A stretch of 23,587 nt of DNA from JAQIBY01 sp046546095 (GTDB taxonomy: Bacteria; Bacteroidota; Bacteroidia; Bacteroidales; ML635J-15): contig JBKGYK010000052.1 of the NCBI GenBank assembly GCA_046546095.1, positions 1-23,587 of the forward strand, in the 5' to 3' direction. The translations under genes and the position numbers were made by a program. Positions 1-6,879 of this stretch are shown here, piece after piece. The notes below the pieces were generated by a model. The model saw nothing but the letters and a program-made list of their open reading frames with translations, was not told the DNA's origin and made no database searches. The number at the start of each line of letters is the position of its first letter. The stretch's first letter is position 1.

Positions 1-83
1 GCCCGGGATCTGCGAAATTTATTCCGCCAAAAGATTTGATTTTCGAATTAGAATATGTAATTTTCATCCGCAACGATGTTTTT

Positions 84-97
84 CACCTAAATAAGTG
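84..97. promoter_or_regulatory. CRP/FNR-geometry dyad near the left edge
   Basis: The sequence is CACCT-AAAT-AAGTG, a 5-4-5 inverted repeat with one mismatch, flanked by TTTTT on the left and AAAAA on the right. The whole forms an 8-bp inverted repeat (79-86 with 95-102). It could be an operator of a gene beyond the left edge or simply part of a hairpin. No gene in the window starts next to it. Confidence 0.25.
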
Positions 98-107
98 AAA
101 AATGTTT

Positions 108-155
108 AATCGGGCAAGCCTTGTAAGCATTATTTTTACTTGGCTTCCCGATTTT
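108..155. terminator. Imperfect stem-loop followed by T-run (plus direction)
   Basis: The left arm starts AATCGGG at 108 and the right arm ends CCCGATT near 153. The stem is about 16 bp with a bulged C and a TT/TT mismatch, and on the plus strand it runs into TTTTT. It would end a plus-strand gene lying left of the window and, read backwards, would back up the minus-strand terminator at 189-220. No gene is visible in 1-188. Confidence 0.5.
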
Positions 156-188
156 TATTAAATTTTTGTTGCGGATTTAAGGGTATAG

Positions 189-220
189 AAAAAATCCCGG
201 ATCATTTCTGATGCCGGGAT
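189..220 (-). terminator. Rho-independent terminator of the stress cluster
   Basis: Read on the minus strand this is ATCCCGG, a bulged C, ATCA, a GAAA tetraloop, TGAT, CCGGGAT, then TTTTTT. The 11-bp GC-rich stem with a tetraloop and U-tract is a textbook intrinsic terminator. It begins 25 bases after the stop codon of the last gene (246-536), so it probably ends transcription of the whole minus-strand cluster. Confidence 0.85.
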
Positions 221-245
221 CTGATGTTTTTGAATTTTGTTACCT

Positions 246-536
246 TTACCTGCCGGTGAACATTTTTCCGGCTTTATTGAATGCATCATTGAAAGTGTTG
301 ATATCCTTAAAGATGTTTTTTTCAATTTCATCCCACTTGACATCGGTCTCTTCCTTGATGCCTTCATAGATATTATCCAGTTTTTTTCTGGCATCATCCA
401 TTTCGTTAACGGCTTTTTTGAGTTCGTCGGACGGATTTTCTTCTTTTTCAAGTTTTTCTTGCGCCATTTTGGCTTTGTTTCTAACGTCTTCGATTTTTCT
501 TTTTACTTCTCTTTTTATTTTATCTTTATTTTCCAT
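246..536 (-). CDS. Small soluble coiled-coil protein, unknown function
   Basis: This 96-residue protein is highly charged and almost entirely helix-forming, with runs of Lys and Glu and heptad-like hydrophobic spacing over residues 5-80. It has no signal peptide, membrane segment or cysteine. I do not recognise a named family. It is the last gene of the seven-gene cluster, 43 bases after the baeRF gene and just before a strong terminator, so it is probably translated from the polycistronic message. It resembles in size and composition the small protein at 3923-4201 and the soluble part of the lipoprotein at 5014-5466; the cluster seems to collect short coiled-coil proteins. A structural or chaperone-like role in stress is a guess from context only. 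The plus-strand open frame over the same bases is a low-complexity Phe/Ile-rich shadow. Confidence 0.7.
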   Translation of the reverse strand: MENKDKIKREVKRKIEDVRNKAKMAQEKLEKEENPSDELKKAVNEMDDARKKLDNIYEGIKEETDVKWDEIEKNIFKDINTFNDAFNKAGKMFTGR

Positions 537-579
537 AATTGATATAGTTTAGAATTTAACAATTTGATTGATCATATGC

Positions 580-1749
580 CTAATACCTTAGCAATGCATT
601 GGCATTGGTGTTTTTTAACGGCATTTCTTCGGCATCCATTACGTACACATTACCGCTATTGAGTATGGTGTTGATGGCTGCCAGATTATAAAGAGATGCA
701 TTTTGTGGCATTTTTTCCTCGTCAATGATGACTGTATTGTTTGCTTTGTCATACAATCCGAATGCATCTTTGTCTCTGCGGATGAATAAGCTGTCTATCT
801 GTCCGTGAACAGAGGCGGGAACTATATTTGCAATATCTGTAATGGCTTTGCCTGTTGCAGATACATTAAGGAATGCATTGATTTTTTCTTTTTTCTTTTT
901 CCCGAATTTGTCCTGTAACTTTTCATAAGCTATCTGATGCAGTTCAACCACATCGTCGTGTTCGGGATTTCCCGGAATAAATGTATCTGCAAGGCTTTTG
1001 TATTTGCTTACCTGCCGGAAAACGCCATGGAGTTGTTCATCTGTAGCCAGTATCAGCGGCACCGACTGATCACCTATAATGGTGCAGATTTGCTTATCCA
1101 CTTCTCTGACAAATTTTTTGATTTCCTCCGGTCTGCTGTCTTTTGCGCTGCCGTGACCATGGTATATGGCTCTTCCCTGGTCATCCTGCCCTGAACGCAG
1201 GTTAAGATGGTCCGGTACCTTGTCATAACCCACCACATCTTCCAGTTGTTGAGGGAAATCACTGGTGTCAATCTCAGCGATGGTATGTGGTGTACATTCA
1301 TACAGTTTGAGGTTTTCAATGCTCAGAGCCAGCAAATAGAAGGTATTGTCCTTGTTGAGCATTGGTATGAGCGGTTTGAGAAAGTGGTGATCTGCCAGAT
1401 AATGATACGCTTCAAAATGTATGGGTATTTTGAACATTTCCATGCCTTTGTCTGTGAGGAACAATGCCAGCCCATCAGATTGGAGTGTCCAGAATTCTTT
1501 GTCATCGACCAGCTTTACGACAGGGCGTAAAAAAGCTTCTGTTTCGTTCTCTGAAAAATTCCTGTCAGCGAGATCCTGCCTGACATCTTTCAACACATTT
1601 TTCAGTGTTTTACTTGCATGTTCCTGCTTTACTTCCTGTCCCGCTCTGAAAGTTGGGATAAATATTGACAGACAGTGAGGTTCATGCACCTTTGCAAGTC
1701 TTTCAAAATCTGATTGATTGAATAATTCGTTGCTATCATTTGTTCTCAT
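580..1749 (-). CDS. baeRF-type protein (archaeo-eukaryotic release factor-like)
   Basis: The protein is 389 residues from the ATG at 1749. I prefer this start to the in-frame ATG at 1827 because the longer form would overlap the preceding gene and adds a Lys/Asn-rich leader. The N-terminal part (about residues 20-130, containing the motif LSIFIPTFRAG), the middle domain, and a C-terminal domain with FIRRDKDAFGLYD followed by a helix and VYVMDAEEMP match my memory of the bacterial archaeo-eukaryotic release factor families, distant relatives of eRF1/Pelota. There is no GGQ motif, so peptidyl-tRNA hydrolysis like that of eRF1 is not supported; a role in ribosome rescue or hibernation is the usual proposal for the group. 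A HGHG stretch lies near the middle (about residue 220). It is the sixth gene of the cluster, 55 bases after the membrane protein gene. I do not assign the family number. Confidence 0.78.
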   Translation of the reverse strand: MRTNDSNELFNQSDFERLAKVHEPHCLSIFIPTFRAGQEVKQEHASKTLKNVLKDVRQDLADRNFSENETEAFLRPVVKLVDDKEFWTLQSDGLALFLTDKGMEMFKIPIHFEAYHYLADHHFLKPLIPMLNKDNTFYLLALSIENLKLYECTPHTIAEIDTSDFPQQLEDVVGYDKVPDHLNLRSGQDDQGRAIYHGHGSAKDSRPEEIKKFVREVDKQICTIIGDQSVPLILATDEQLHGVFRQVSKYKSLADTFIPGNPEHDDVVELHQIAYEKLQDKFGKKKKEKINAFLNVSATGKAITDIANIVPASVHGQIDSLFIRRDKDAFGLYDKANNTVIIDEEKMPQNASLYNLAAINTILNSGNVYVMDAEEMPLKNTNANALLRY

Positions 1750-1804
1750 AAATATATATGTGTTTGCGTTTCTAAATTGATTCAGTCTGCTTTTGTTTAT
1801 TGGT

Positions 1805-2212
1805 TTAAAGCATAATGATTCCGGCAATGCCCATTGCGATTAATATTATGATCAGCAACCAGAAAAAGATACCAAAGCTTGCATTGACAATCCGGTTTGC
1901 AATTCTTCTGTCTTCAGCCCTTCTTGCTGTTTTGTACATCTCACTTTTCTCCGGTGGATTGGGAGGTACAAGGGCGGCGATCAATATCATAATAAGAAAT
2001 GCAATGGCCAGGTATGCCAGCCAGGATGTGTGAAAAGCCACAGGACCTATGGGTGTCACCCATGAACCGATTGCCCAGGTAAACAGGAAAATTATAAGAA
2101 AATAGAATACCATTCCCCTGAGTGGGCCCGGGCCGTTCCGTCTGAATAGTGAAGGCAGTAAAATGGCAAACAGGATTGCAAATACAAATGATATGATGAT
2201 TGGATAAAACAT
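1805..2212 (-). CDS. Four-helix inner-membrane protein, unknown function
   Basis: This 135-residue protein has hydrophobic segments at about residues 1-20, 33-53, 62-83 and 111-134. Between the third and fourth lies a polar loop with PPNPPEK and several Arg residues (about 83-108), which the positive-inside rule would place in the cytoplasm. No catalytic motif or named family is recognised. It sits between the BON-domain gene (68-base gap containing a hairpin) and the baeRF gene (55-base gap). Small multi-helix membrane proteins of this kind often accompany BON and PRC-barrel genes in stress clusters; any link to osmotic or membrane stress here rests on that context. The plus-strand open frame over the same bases is a shadow. 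Confidence 0.72.
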   Translation of the reverse strand: MFYPIIISFVFAILFAILLPSLFRRNGPGPLRGMVFYFLIIFLFTWAIGSWVTPIGPVAFHTSWLAYLAIAFLIMILIAALVPPNPPEKSEMYKTARRAEDRRIANRIVNASFGIFFWLLIIILIAMGIAGIIML

Positions 2213-2239
2213 AATTGATCGTATTTTAATTTAACAATG

Positions 2240-2273
2240 CCGGAGGCCATGCCAGATAAAGCATGGCAACCGG
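2240..2273 (-). other. Intergenic stem-loop after the BON gene
   Basis: GCCATGC (2246-2252) pairs perfectly with GCATGGC (2261-2267) around an 8-base loop, and outer CCGG arms can also pair (2240-2243 with 2270-2273). No U-tract follows on the minus strand, so this is more likely an mRNA-stabilising or processing structure than a full terminator. Confidence 0.5.
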
Positions 2274-2280
2274 TGATAAG

Positions 2281-3765
2281 TTATTTTACAAGAATATTAT
2301 TCTCTACATGCCAGGCGCCACCTTCGTAAGCATTCTGTGTTGCTTTGTTGTATGCGCGATGCGTTGGCACAGTACCTGTGAGGGTGACTTTTCCATTGTT
2401 GACACTTACATTGATGTTTTCCTGATCGATAAAAGGACTCCACAATAATTCGTTTTGTACATTGCGTTTGATTTCTTCATCGTCAATGGTGCTGATGGAG
2501 ATTATCCTTGAAGAGATATCCGGTACAAAATACCAATCATAAAACGGGAGTTCATCCCAAAAGTAATATGAATATGGTTTTTCTACATGCAGGTTGTTGT
2601 TTACCTGAGTTACGCCCTTTATTTTTCCGGCAGTATTCTCAGCTTCCAGTTTTTCAAGATGACTATCTACAACACCGGTGAGCGTTACAATGCCGGCATT
2701 GACATCAACCACAATCTGATAAGATTCAGTGATGCTGTTTCTGGCAAGAGCCTGCAGTACATTTTCCCTGATTTCATCATCTTTGGGTGGAAATTCTGTG
2801 TATACTTTAATCCGGTTGTTGACAGATTTTACTCCCATGGTATTCCTTGCAATATTTTCAGCCGCTTGTTTTGCCTGCATATTTTCTACTGTACCCCGCA
2901 AGGTGGCAATGCCTTCTCCAACTTCAACTTCAATATCTGTAGCATAAATACGGGGATCAATTGAAATCGCATCAAAAATTGCTTTTGCAGACTCTTCATC
3001 AGAAGCAAACAAATCTTTATCTCTGACAAGCTTATTGGTGGGAAGCCACCATTCCACATCGAGGTCTTCTGTTTTTACTTCTTTAACTCCTGTTGTCAAA
3101 GCAAGGAAATTGGCCTGGTTTTTTTCTGAAAGACTGGCCACTGAACCGCTAAGCTCAACAATTCCGTCGTTTACTTCAACCTCTATCAATGCGTCATCCA
3201 CCAATGTACTCCATTTCAGTGCTTGTTCAATCTCATATTTGATTTCTGTATCTCTACGGACTACATCATATTCAATATCAATATTATTTTCGAGTTTTTT
3301 TACTCCATCAACGGATTTTGCGACATTTTCACACAACTGTTTTTCACGATAGGAGTCCACTGTGCCGGTAAGTTCAACAATTCCGTTGCTGACATCAAGA
3401 TCTACCTTGTATGATTCAGTAGCCGGATTACTTAGCAGTGATGCCATGATATCGGTTTTGATATCTTTATCACTGATATCTTCCCGGGTTTTGACCTCAA
3501 TCCTGTTGGATACAGACCTTACACCTTTCACCAGAGCGGCAATATCAGCTGCCCTTTCTTTGGCTTTGATGTTAGTAACCCAGCCGCTTAATTCAACTAT
3601 TCCATCAACAGAATTGATGTTCAGGTTATTGGTATTGATTGCATGGTCGTAGTTGATCTGGTTTTCTATGACATCCTCAATCTCCTGATCGGGAAGTTCT
3701 TCCTGCGCAAAGGCTGTCATACTTATGAGTGTGAACAGTACAATCAATAACGTTTTTGTTTTCAT
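2281..3765 (-). CDS. Secreted protein of six BON domains
   Basis: This 494-residue protein starts with a signal peptide (about residues 1-20, AFA then QEE). I can mark six tandem BON domains at about 26-93, 99-168, 172-238, 256-323, 329-396 and 428-494. Each has the family pattern: a helix with charged ends, then DGIVELSG or close variants (55-61, 200-207, 358-364), a second helix, then GVxxVxNxI. BON domains are small folds found in OsmY and in secretin- and haemolysin-associated proteins and are thought to bind phospholipid or other envelope components. A linker rich in Tyr, Trp and Phe (about 397-420) separates the fifth and sixth domains. OsmY has only two BON domains, so this is a long version. 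The protein is probably periplasmic or attached to the outer membrane. Structured inverted repeats flank the gene on both sides (3826-3920 and 2240-2273), which suggests that its message is a separately processed segment of the operon. Confidence 0.88.
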   Translation of the reverse strand: MKTKTLLIVLFTLISMTAFAQEELPDQEIEDVIENQINYDHAINTNNLNINSVDGIVELSGWVTNIKAKERAADIAALVKGVRSVSNRIEVKTREDISDKDIKTDIMASLLSNPATESYKVDLDVSNGIVELTGTVDSYREKQLCENVAKSVDGVKKLENNIDIEYDVVRRDTEIKYEIEQALKWSTLVDDALIEVEVNDGIVELSGSVASLSEKNQANFLALTTGVKEVKTEDLDVEWWLPTNKLVRDKDLFASDEESAKAIFDAISIDPRIYATDIEVEVGEGIATLRGTVENMQAKQAAENIARNTMGVKSVNNRIKVYTEFPPKDDEIRENVLQALARNSITESYQIVVDVNAGIVTLTGVVDSHLEKLEAENTAGKIKGVTQVNNNLHVEKPYSYYFWDELPFYDWYFVPDISSRIISISTIDDEEIKRNVQNELLWSPFIDQENINVSVNNGKVTLTGTVPTHRAYNKATQNAYEGGAWHVENNILVK

Positions 3766-3825
3766 AATTAAGATGTTTTTGATGTGTTTGACTTATTACT
3801 ATGCCATTCGAGATGAATTGTTTTA

Positions 3826-3920
3826 AAAATCACTCTGGCTGCAAAGGGCTTTGCATAGCAGGAAGGGTTTGTCTGCCTCCACGATTTTTCGGATATGAAG
3901 CCCTTTGCAAGCGTGATTTT
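3826..3920 (-). repeat. Long composite inverted repeat between two cluster genes
   Basis: Inner arms GCAAAGGGCTT (3841-3851) and AAGCCCTTTGC (3898-3908) are perfect complements; outer arms AAAATCAC (3826-3833) and GTGATTTT (3913-3920) are also perfect. The 46-base apical part carries a further partial pairing. The structure begins three bases after the stop codon of the small coiled-coil gene and on the minus strand ends in TTTTTAAAA, so it may act as a partial terminator or attenuator before the BON gene. It could also be a resident repeat element. Confidence 0.6.
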
Positions 3921-3922
3921 AT

Positions 3923-4201
3923 CTATATTTCAGATAATTTGTTCAATCCTTCTTTGATATATTCGGCACTTTCAGAAAACTTTCGTTTGGCTTTGTGCCA
4001 TTTTTCATCTCTTTCTGTCTCCATTTTTTTGTAATTTTCTTTCAGATCAGCTGTTTTTGATTTCAGCTCAGCTATTTGCCTTTCGTATTTGGCTCTTGTT
4101 TTGTCCGAGACATTTTTCTGTTTTCGCTCAAGCTCTTCAATCTGATTGAAAATTTCGTCAATGGTCTTTTTTGCCTGTATTTTATATTTCTCTTTTTGCA
4201 T
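3923..4201 (-). CDS. Small soluble coiled-coil protein, unknown function
   Basis: The 92-residue product starts at the ATG at 4201, which has a GGAAA sequence upstream; an in-frame ATG at 4249 would add 16 hydrophobic residues and run into the preceding gene, so I reject it. The protein is nearly all helix, rich in Lys and Glu, with one long coiled coil (about residues 12-65) and no cysteine, signal peptide or membrane segment. No family is recognised. It lies 51 bases after the PRC-barrel gene, and a long inverted repeat follows its stop codon. It resembles the small proteins at both ends of the cluster in composition; whether they are true homologues needs an alignment. Function is unknown. 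Confidence 0.68.
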   Translation of the reverse strand: MQKEKYKIQAKKTIDEIFNQIEELERKQKNVSDKTRAKYERQIAELKSKTADLKENYKKMETERDEKWHKAKRKFSESAEYIKEGLNKLSEI

Positions 4202-4252
4202 AATTATTATTTCCGTTTGATTTAAAATGAATACTGATGTATTATGCATGGC

Positions 4253-4999
4253 TTATTTGTCTTTTTTTGTTTTATCGATCACCCTGCCGTAATAATCATA
4301 TACTTTTTTTTCATATTCTTCATTAACCGGTTCAGCAGGAATGAATTCCGGAGCATTTTCCAGATATCTTATTTTTGTATCCAGTGAAACTGTTTGATCT
4401 TTATAAGAGATTTCTTTGACCGAACTGATTGGGAATATGATTTCGTGGTTATTACCACCATCAGCAATTACCATATAGAGTATTTGCCAGTCATGATCAT
4501 CCACAATGAGATCTGTCAAATCTCCATATTTACCATTTGTTGCCAGCACCTTGTATCCCAATATTTCGTTGAAACTCCGGAGGTTTGTATCAATGTCTTC
4601 TTCCTTGATCTGAGCTGCCGGAGGTTCTATTGGTCTTACCGGATAGGTCATGCCGGTAGGAGCCGGCGGAGCAACAGTCCAATAATCTTTCATTTGCAGA
4701 TGAGAAAGCAATCGGGATTCGTATTCTCGCGAAACGGGTTTGTTTTCTTCGATAGCCGGACATTTGTCAAAATCCTTCCGTGTCAGACTTACATGAAACT
4801 CCTTTTTATCCCAGTCGGGTTGAGCAAGCAAAGCTCTGGGAATGAGAACTTTTTTGTTGGGTAATATTTTGCCCTGATCGGCCTCCAAATATCTTACAAC
4901 CCAGCGCTCATCGTCGAAGAAAAAATCCAGTACTTTCCCTTTTACCCGGTCTTTCGTTGAAAGTCGGAATCCTATGATATGTCTTAAACTAATCTTCAT
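4253..4999 (-). CDS. Double PRC-barrel domain protein
   Basis: This 248-residue protein begins with a PRC-barrel at about residues 1-75 (pattern IIGFRLST, then GKVLDFFFDD and RYLEAD, then the VLIPRALL strand). A second one lies at about 140-210 (ILGYKVLATNGKYGDLTDLIVDD, then IFPISSVKEIS). A Pro-rich linker (110-130) joins them. PRC-barrels occur in the photosynthetic reaction centre H subunit and in the ribosome maturation factor RimM, and mediate protein or RNA contacts; stand-alone versions are common next to stress genes. There is no signal peptide, so it should be cytoplasmic. It lies 14 bases after the lipoprotein gene and so is very likely cotranscribed with it. The product is tyrosine- and acid-rich at the C-terminus. 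No enzyme activity is expected. Confidence 0.85.
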   Translation of the reverse strand: MKISLRHIIGFRLSTKDRVKGKVLDFFFDDERWVVRYLEADQGKILPNKKVLIPRALLAQPDWDKKEFHVSLTRKDFDKCPAIEENKPVSREYESRLLSHLQMKDYWTVAPPAPTGMTYPVRPIEPPAAQIKEEDIDTNLRSFNEILGYKVLATNGKYGDLTDLIVDDHDWQILYMVIADGGNNHEIIFPISSVKEISYKDQTVSLDTKIRYLENAPEFIPAEPVNEEYEKKVYDYYGRVIDKTKKDK

Positions 5000-5013
5000 A
5001 ACAAAATTGTTTT

Positions 5014-5466
5014 TTATTTTTCAATGGAATTCCAGGTTTCTTCAATATCATTGGTCAGTTTCTCAATGCGTGTGTTTATATCTTCTCTGGATTCATCGAA
5101 TTCTTCATTGCTGGCTTTTTTCAGTTCTTCCAGTTCTTTGTCCAGCTCTGTTTCCTGATTTTGCAAATCTTCAATCACCAACTCCGTTTTGTTTTGTACG
5201 CCGGCACTTTGCTCTCCAAGCTTAGTCTGTAATTCATCCAACCTGACCCTGAGTTTGTCTCTTTCTTTCTCTAAGGATGTGATGGCTTCTTTCTGTTCCT
5301 GTTTCAGCAGTTCTTGGCCTTCATCTACAGCTTCTTTGGTTTCTTCCTTAACATCTTCCATTTCTTTTTTTGCATCTTTGGATTTGTCTTCCTCTGAGGC
5401 ATTATTACAGCCCAATGCAAAAACTGCTAAAGTCATTACGATAAAAATTGAAATTTTCTTAATCAT
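5014..5466 (-). CDS. Coiled-coil lipoprotein, first gene of the cluster
   Basis: The 150-residue product has a short basic start (MIKK), a hydrophobic stretch and a lipobox ending LGC with the lipidated Cys at residue 20. The mature part is extremely rich in Glu and Lys and should form a long coiled coil (about 25-145), perhaps lying along or spanning the periplasm like an Lpp-type spacer. No named family is recognised. It is the promoter-proximal gene of the cluster, with the PRC-barrel gene 14 bases downstream. Upstream are near-consensus -7 elements (GATATTTG read on the minus strand at 5498-5491, TACCTTTC at 5514-5507) and the FNR-type dyad at 5543-5556. Confidence 0.82.
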   Translation of the reverse strand: MIKKISIFIVMTLAVFALGCNNASEEDKSKDAKKEMEDVKEETKEAVDEGQELLKQEQKEAITSLEKERDKLRVRLDELQTKLGEQSAGVQNKTELVIEDLQNQETELDKELEELKKASNEEFDESREDINTRIEKLTNDIEETWNSIEK

Positions 5467-5542
5467 AGCTTCTATTTTTTTGGTTCACTACAAATATCCT
5501 TCATAGGAAAGGTATTTACAATGAGCCGCATCAACAGAAAAA

Positions 5543-5556
5543 TTGATTTTAATCAA
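5543..5556 (-). promoter_or_regulatory. Perfect FNR-type box upstream of the cluster
   Basis: TTGAT-TTTA-ATCAA is an exact match to the FNR consensus TTGAT-N4-ATCAA. Its centre lies 83 bases before the lipoprotein start codon, and about 50 or 66 bases before the transcription starts implied by the two candidate -7 elements. The gene next to it encodes a response regulator with an FNR-like recognition helix, the likely binder. Confidence 0.65.
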
Positions 5557-5620
5557 AAATTTTTCCTCAAAATATGATTAAGCTCAAATAATGGTTGCAA
5601 TAGCTCCCTGAATTACGCAG

Positions 5621-5634
5621 TGTATGTCAATACA
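5621..5634 (-). promoter_or_regulatory. Second 5-4-5 dyad
   Basis: TGTAT-GTCA-ATACA is a perfect inverted repeat with the same half-site length and spacing as the FNR box, 78 bases further upstream. It could be a second or different CRP-family site. Its half-site differs from TTGAT, so binding by the same regulator is not certain. Confidence 0.35.
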
Positions 5635-5808
5635 GTCAAGTGTTTGATTCATAATGTTCAGGATCAAAGCCTGTCCCGCATTTATCCGGAGCGTGTGAGA
5701 ATTTTAAACCACAGTATCTGCCAAATGGCGGATTCGAGGATTTAAAAATCAGAGCAACAACGAAGATATTGGGCATTATGGACAAACACTACTTAGCGCA
5801 TCCTGTTT

Positions 5809-6879
5809 TCAGAGTCGTTCCAGAGCTTTTTTGAATTTTTTTCGATCAGGGATGCTAATGCTTCTGCCTTCAGTATCAATCAGACCGTCATTATCAAATT
5901 GAGAAATTGTACGCGCCATGGTCTCGGGAGTTGTTCCAACCATCTCTGCGAGCTCGGAACGTGAGATGTCAATGAGGTTTTCCGGATGTTTTTTACTTAC
6001 CTTCAAAAGCTTATCCCCAATTCTTCGGGCAACTGAGTTGTAGGCAACACTCATCAGTTCTGCTTCTTTTTCACTCAACCGTTTTGACATGTGTCTGATG
6101 AAATACTCTGCCAGTCCCGGTTCATTAAAAATAGCTTTCTTAAATCTGCCGGCCGGGATTTTTCTGACACTTGATTCTACTGAGGCTTCGGCAAATTGTT
6201 TATAGCTTCTGTTCTCTATGACTGGCTTGTAGCCCATCAATTCGTGTTCATAATAAACTTCTGTGATATAAGCCTTGCCATCTCTGTTCATTTTGTATGT
6301 TTTGATGCTTCCCCATTCAATAAAATATACGAAACTGGGTTTGTCATCCTGGTAGTATAGATTATCCCCGGCATCCAGCTTAATACTAAATGCCTCGCTA
6401 AGCAGGTCCTCCATAACATCAGCAAGGGAAGAGTTCTGGTTATTTGCAGATGGCTTTGCATTCTCAATTTGCTCTTTGCCTGTTGGGGCTGTGGAATCTG
6501 CCCGGGTCTGATGTTTGTTAAGTCTTACTTCTATGGCATTGAGTAATTCTATATCATCAAATGGTTTGTGCAAAAAGTCATCAGCACCAAGATTCATCCC
6601 CTGACGGTAAGCTTCATTGTCGGTTTTGGCTGTGAGGAAAATGAATGGCATTGTGTTAGATATGCCCTGATTTTGCAGTGCATACAATACACTAAAACCA
6701 TCTGTATCCGGCATCATAATATCACAGACAATTAAATCAGGTTGTTCTGATTTTGCCTTTTGTATCCCTTGCCTGCCGCCTTCTGCAGTAGTTGTGTCAT
6801 ATCCCGAGAGAGACAGCAGTTCGGCTATGTTTTCTCTGAGAATTTTGTCATCCTCAATAATCAGTATCTTCGTTCTCAT
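5809..6879 (-). CDS. Response regulator fusing REC to a CRP/FNR-type DNA-binding module
   Basis: This 356-residue protein has an N-terminal receiver domain (1-120) with all key residues: acidic pocket E9/D10/D11, phospho-acceptor D53 in CDIMMPD, T83 and K105. A linker leads to a cyclic-nucleotide-binding-like beta-barrel (about 155-255), a long dimerisation helix (about 255-282) and a CRP-type HTH (about 283-350). The recognition helix reads TTPETMARTISQF; E319 and R323 fall where FNR has E209 and R213, with Ala322 in place of S212. The barrel lacks an obvious cAMP phosphate-binding motif and there is no N-terminal cysteine cluster, so phosphorylation rather than cAMP or an Fe-S cluster is the likely signal. 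It is translationally coupled to the upstream histidine kinase (ATGA overlap). The FNR box 250 bases downstream suggests control of the following cluster. Confidence 0.92.
   Translation of the reverse strand: MRTKILIIEDDKILRENIAELLSLSGYDTTTAEGGRQGIQKAKSEQPDLIVCDIMMPDTDGFSVLYALQNQGISNTMPFIFLTAKTDNEAYRQGMNLGADDFLHKPFDDIELLNAIEVRLNKHQTRADSTAPTGKEQIENAKPSANNQNSSLADVMEDLLSEAFSIKLDAGDNLYYQDDKPSFVYFIEWGSIKTYKMNRDGKAYITEVYYEHELMGYKPVIENRSYKQFAEASVESSVRKIPAGRFKKAIFNEPGLAEYFIRHMSKRLSEKEAELMSVAYNSVARRIGDKLLKVSKKHPENLIDISRSELAEMVGTTPETMARTISQFDNDGLIDTEGRSISIPDRKKFKKALERL

Larger units (their letters stand above)
5467..5808 (-). other. Intergenic control region of the stress cluster (342 bases)
   Basis: No gene is visible in this stretch between the response regulator stop and the lipoprotein start. 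It holds two dyads of CRP/FNR geometry (5543-5556 and 5621-5634), candidate -7 elements at 5491-5498 and 5507-5514, and a short stem-loop (5716-5733, 7 bp with one wobble, loop AAAT) that may weakly end the kinase-regulator message. Confidence 0.6.

Noticed and set aside
3..223. The 10-mer CCGGGATCTG occurring at 3-12 and 214-223
   Set aside because: Only ten bases match; the second copy is part of the terminator stem, and nothing else around the two is shared.
1750..1827. N-terminal extension of the baeRF gene to the ATG at 1827
   Set aside because: It overlaps the end of the preceding gene and adds residues unlike the family; the ATG at 1749 is better.
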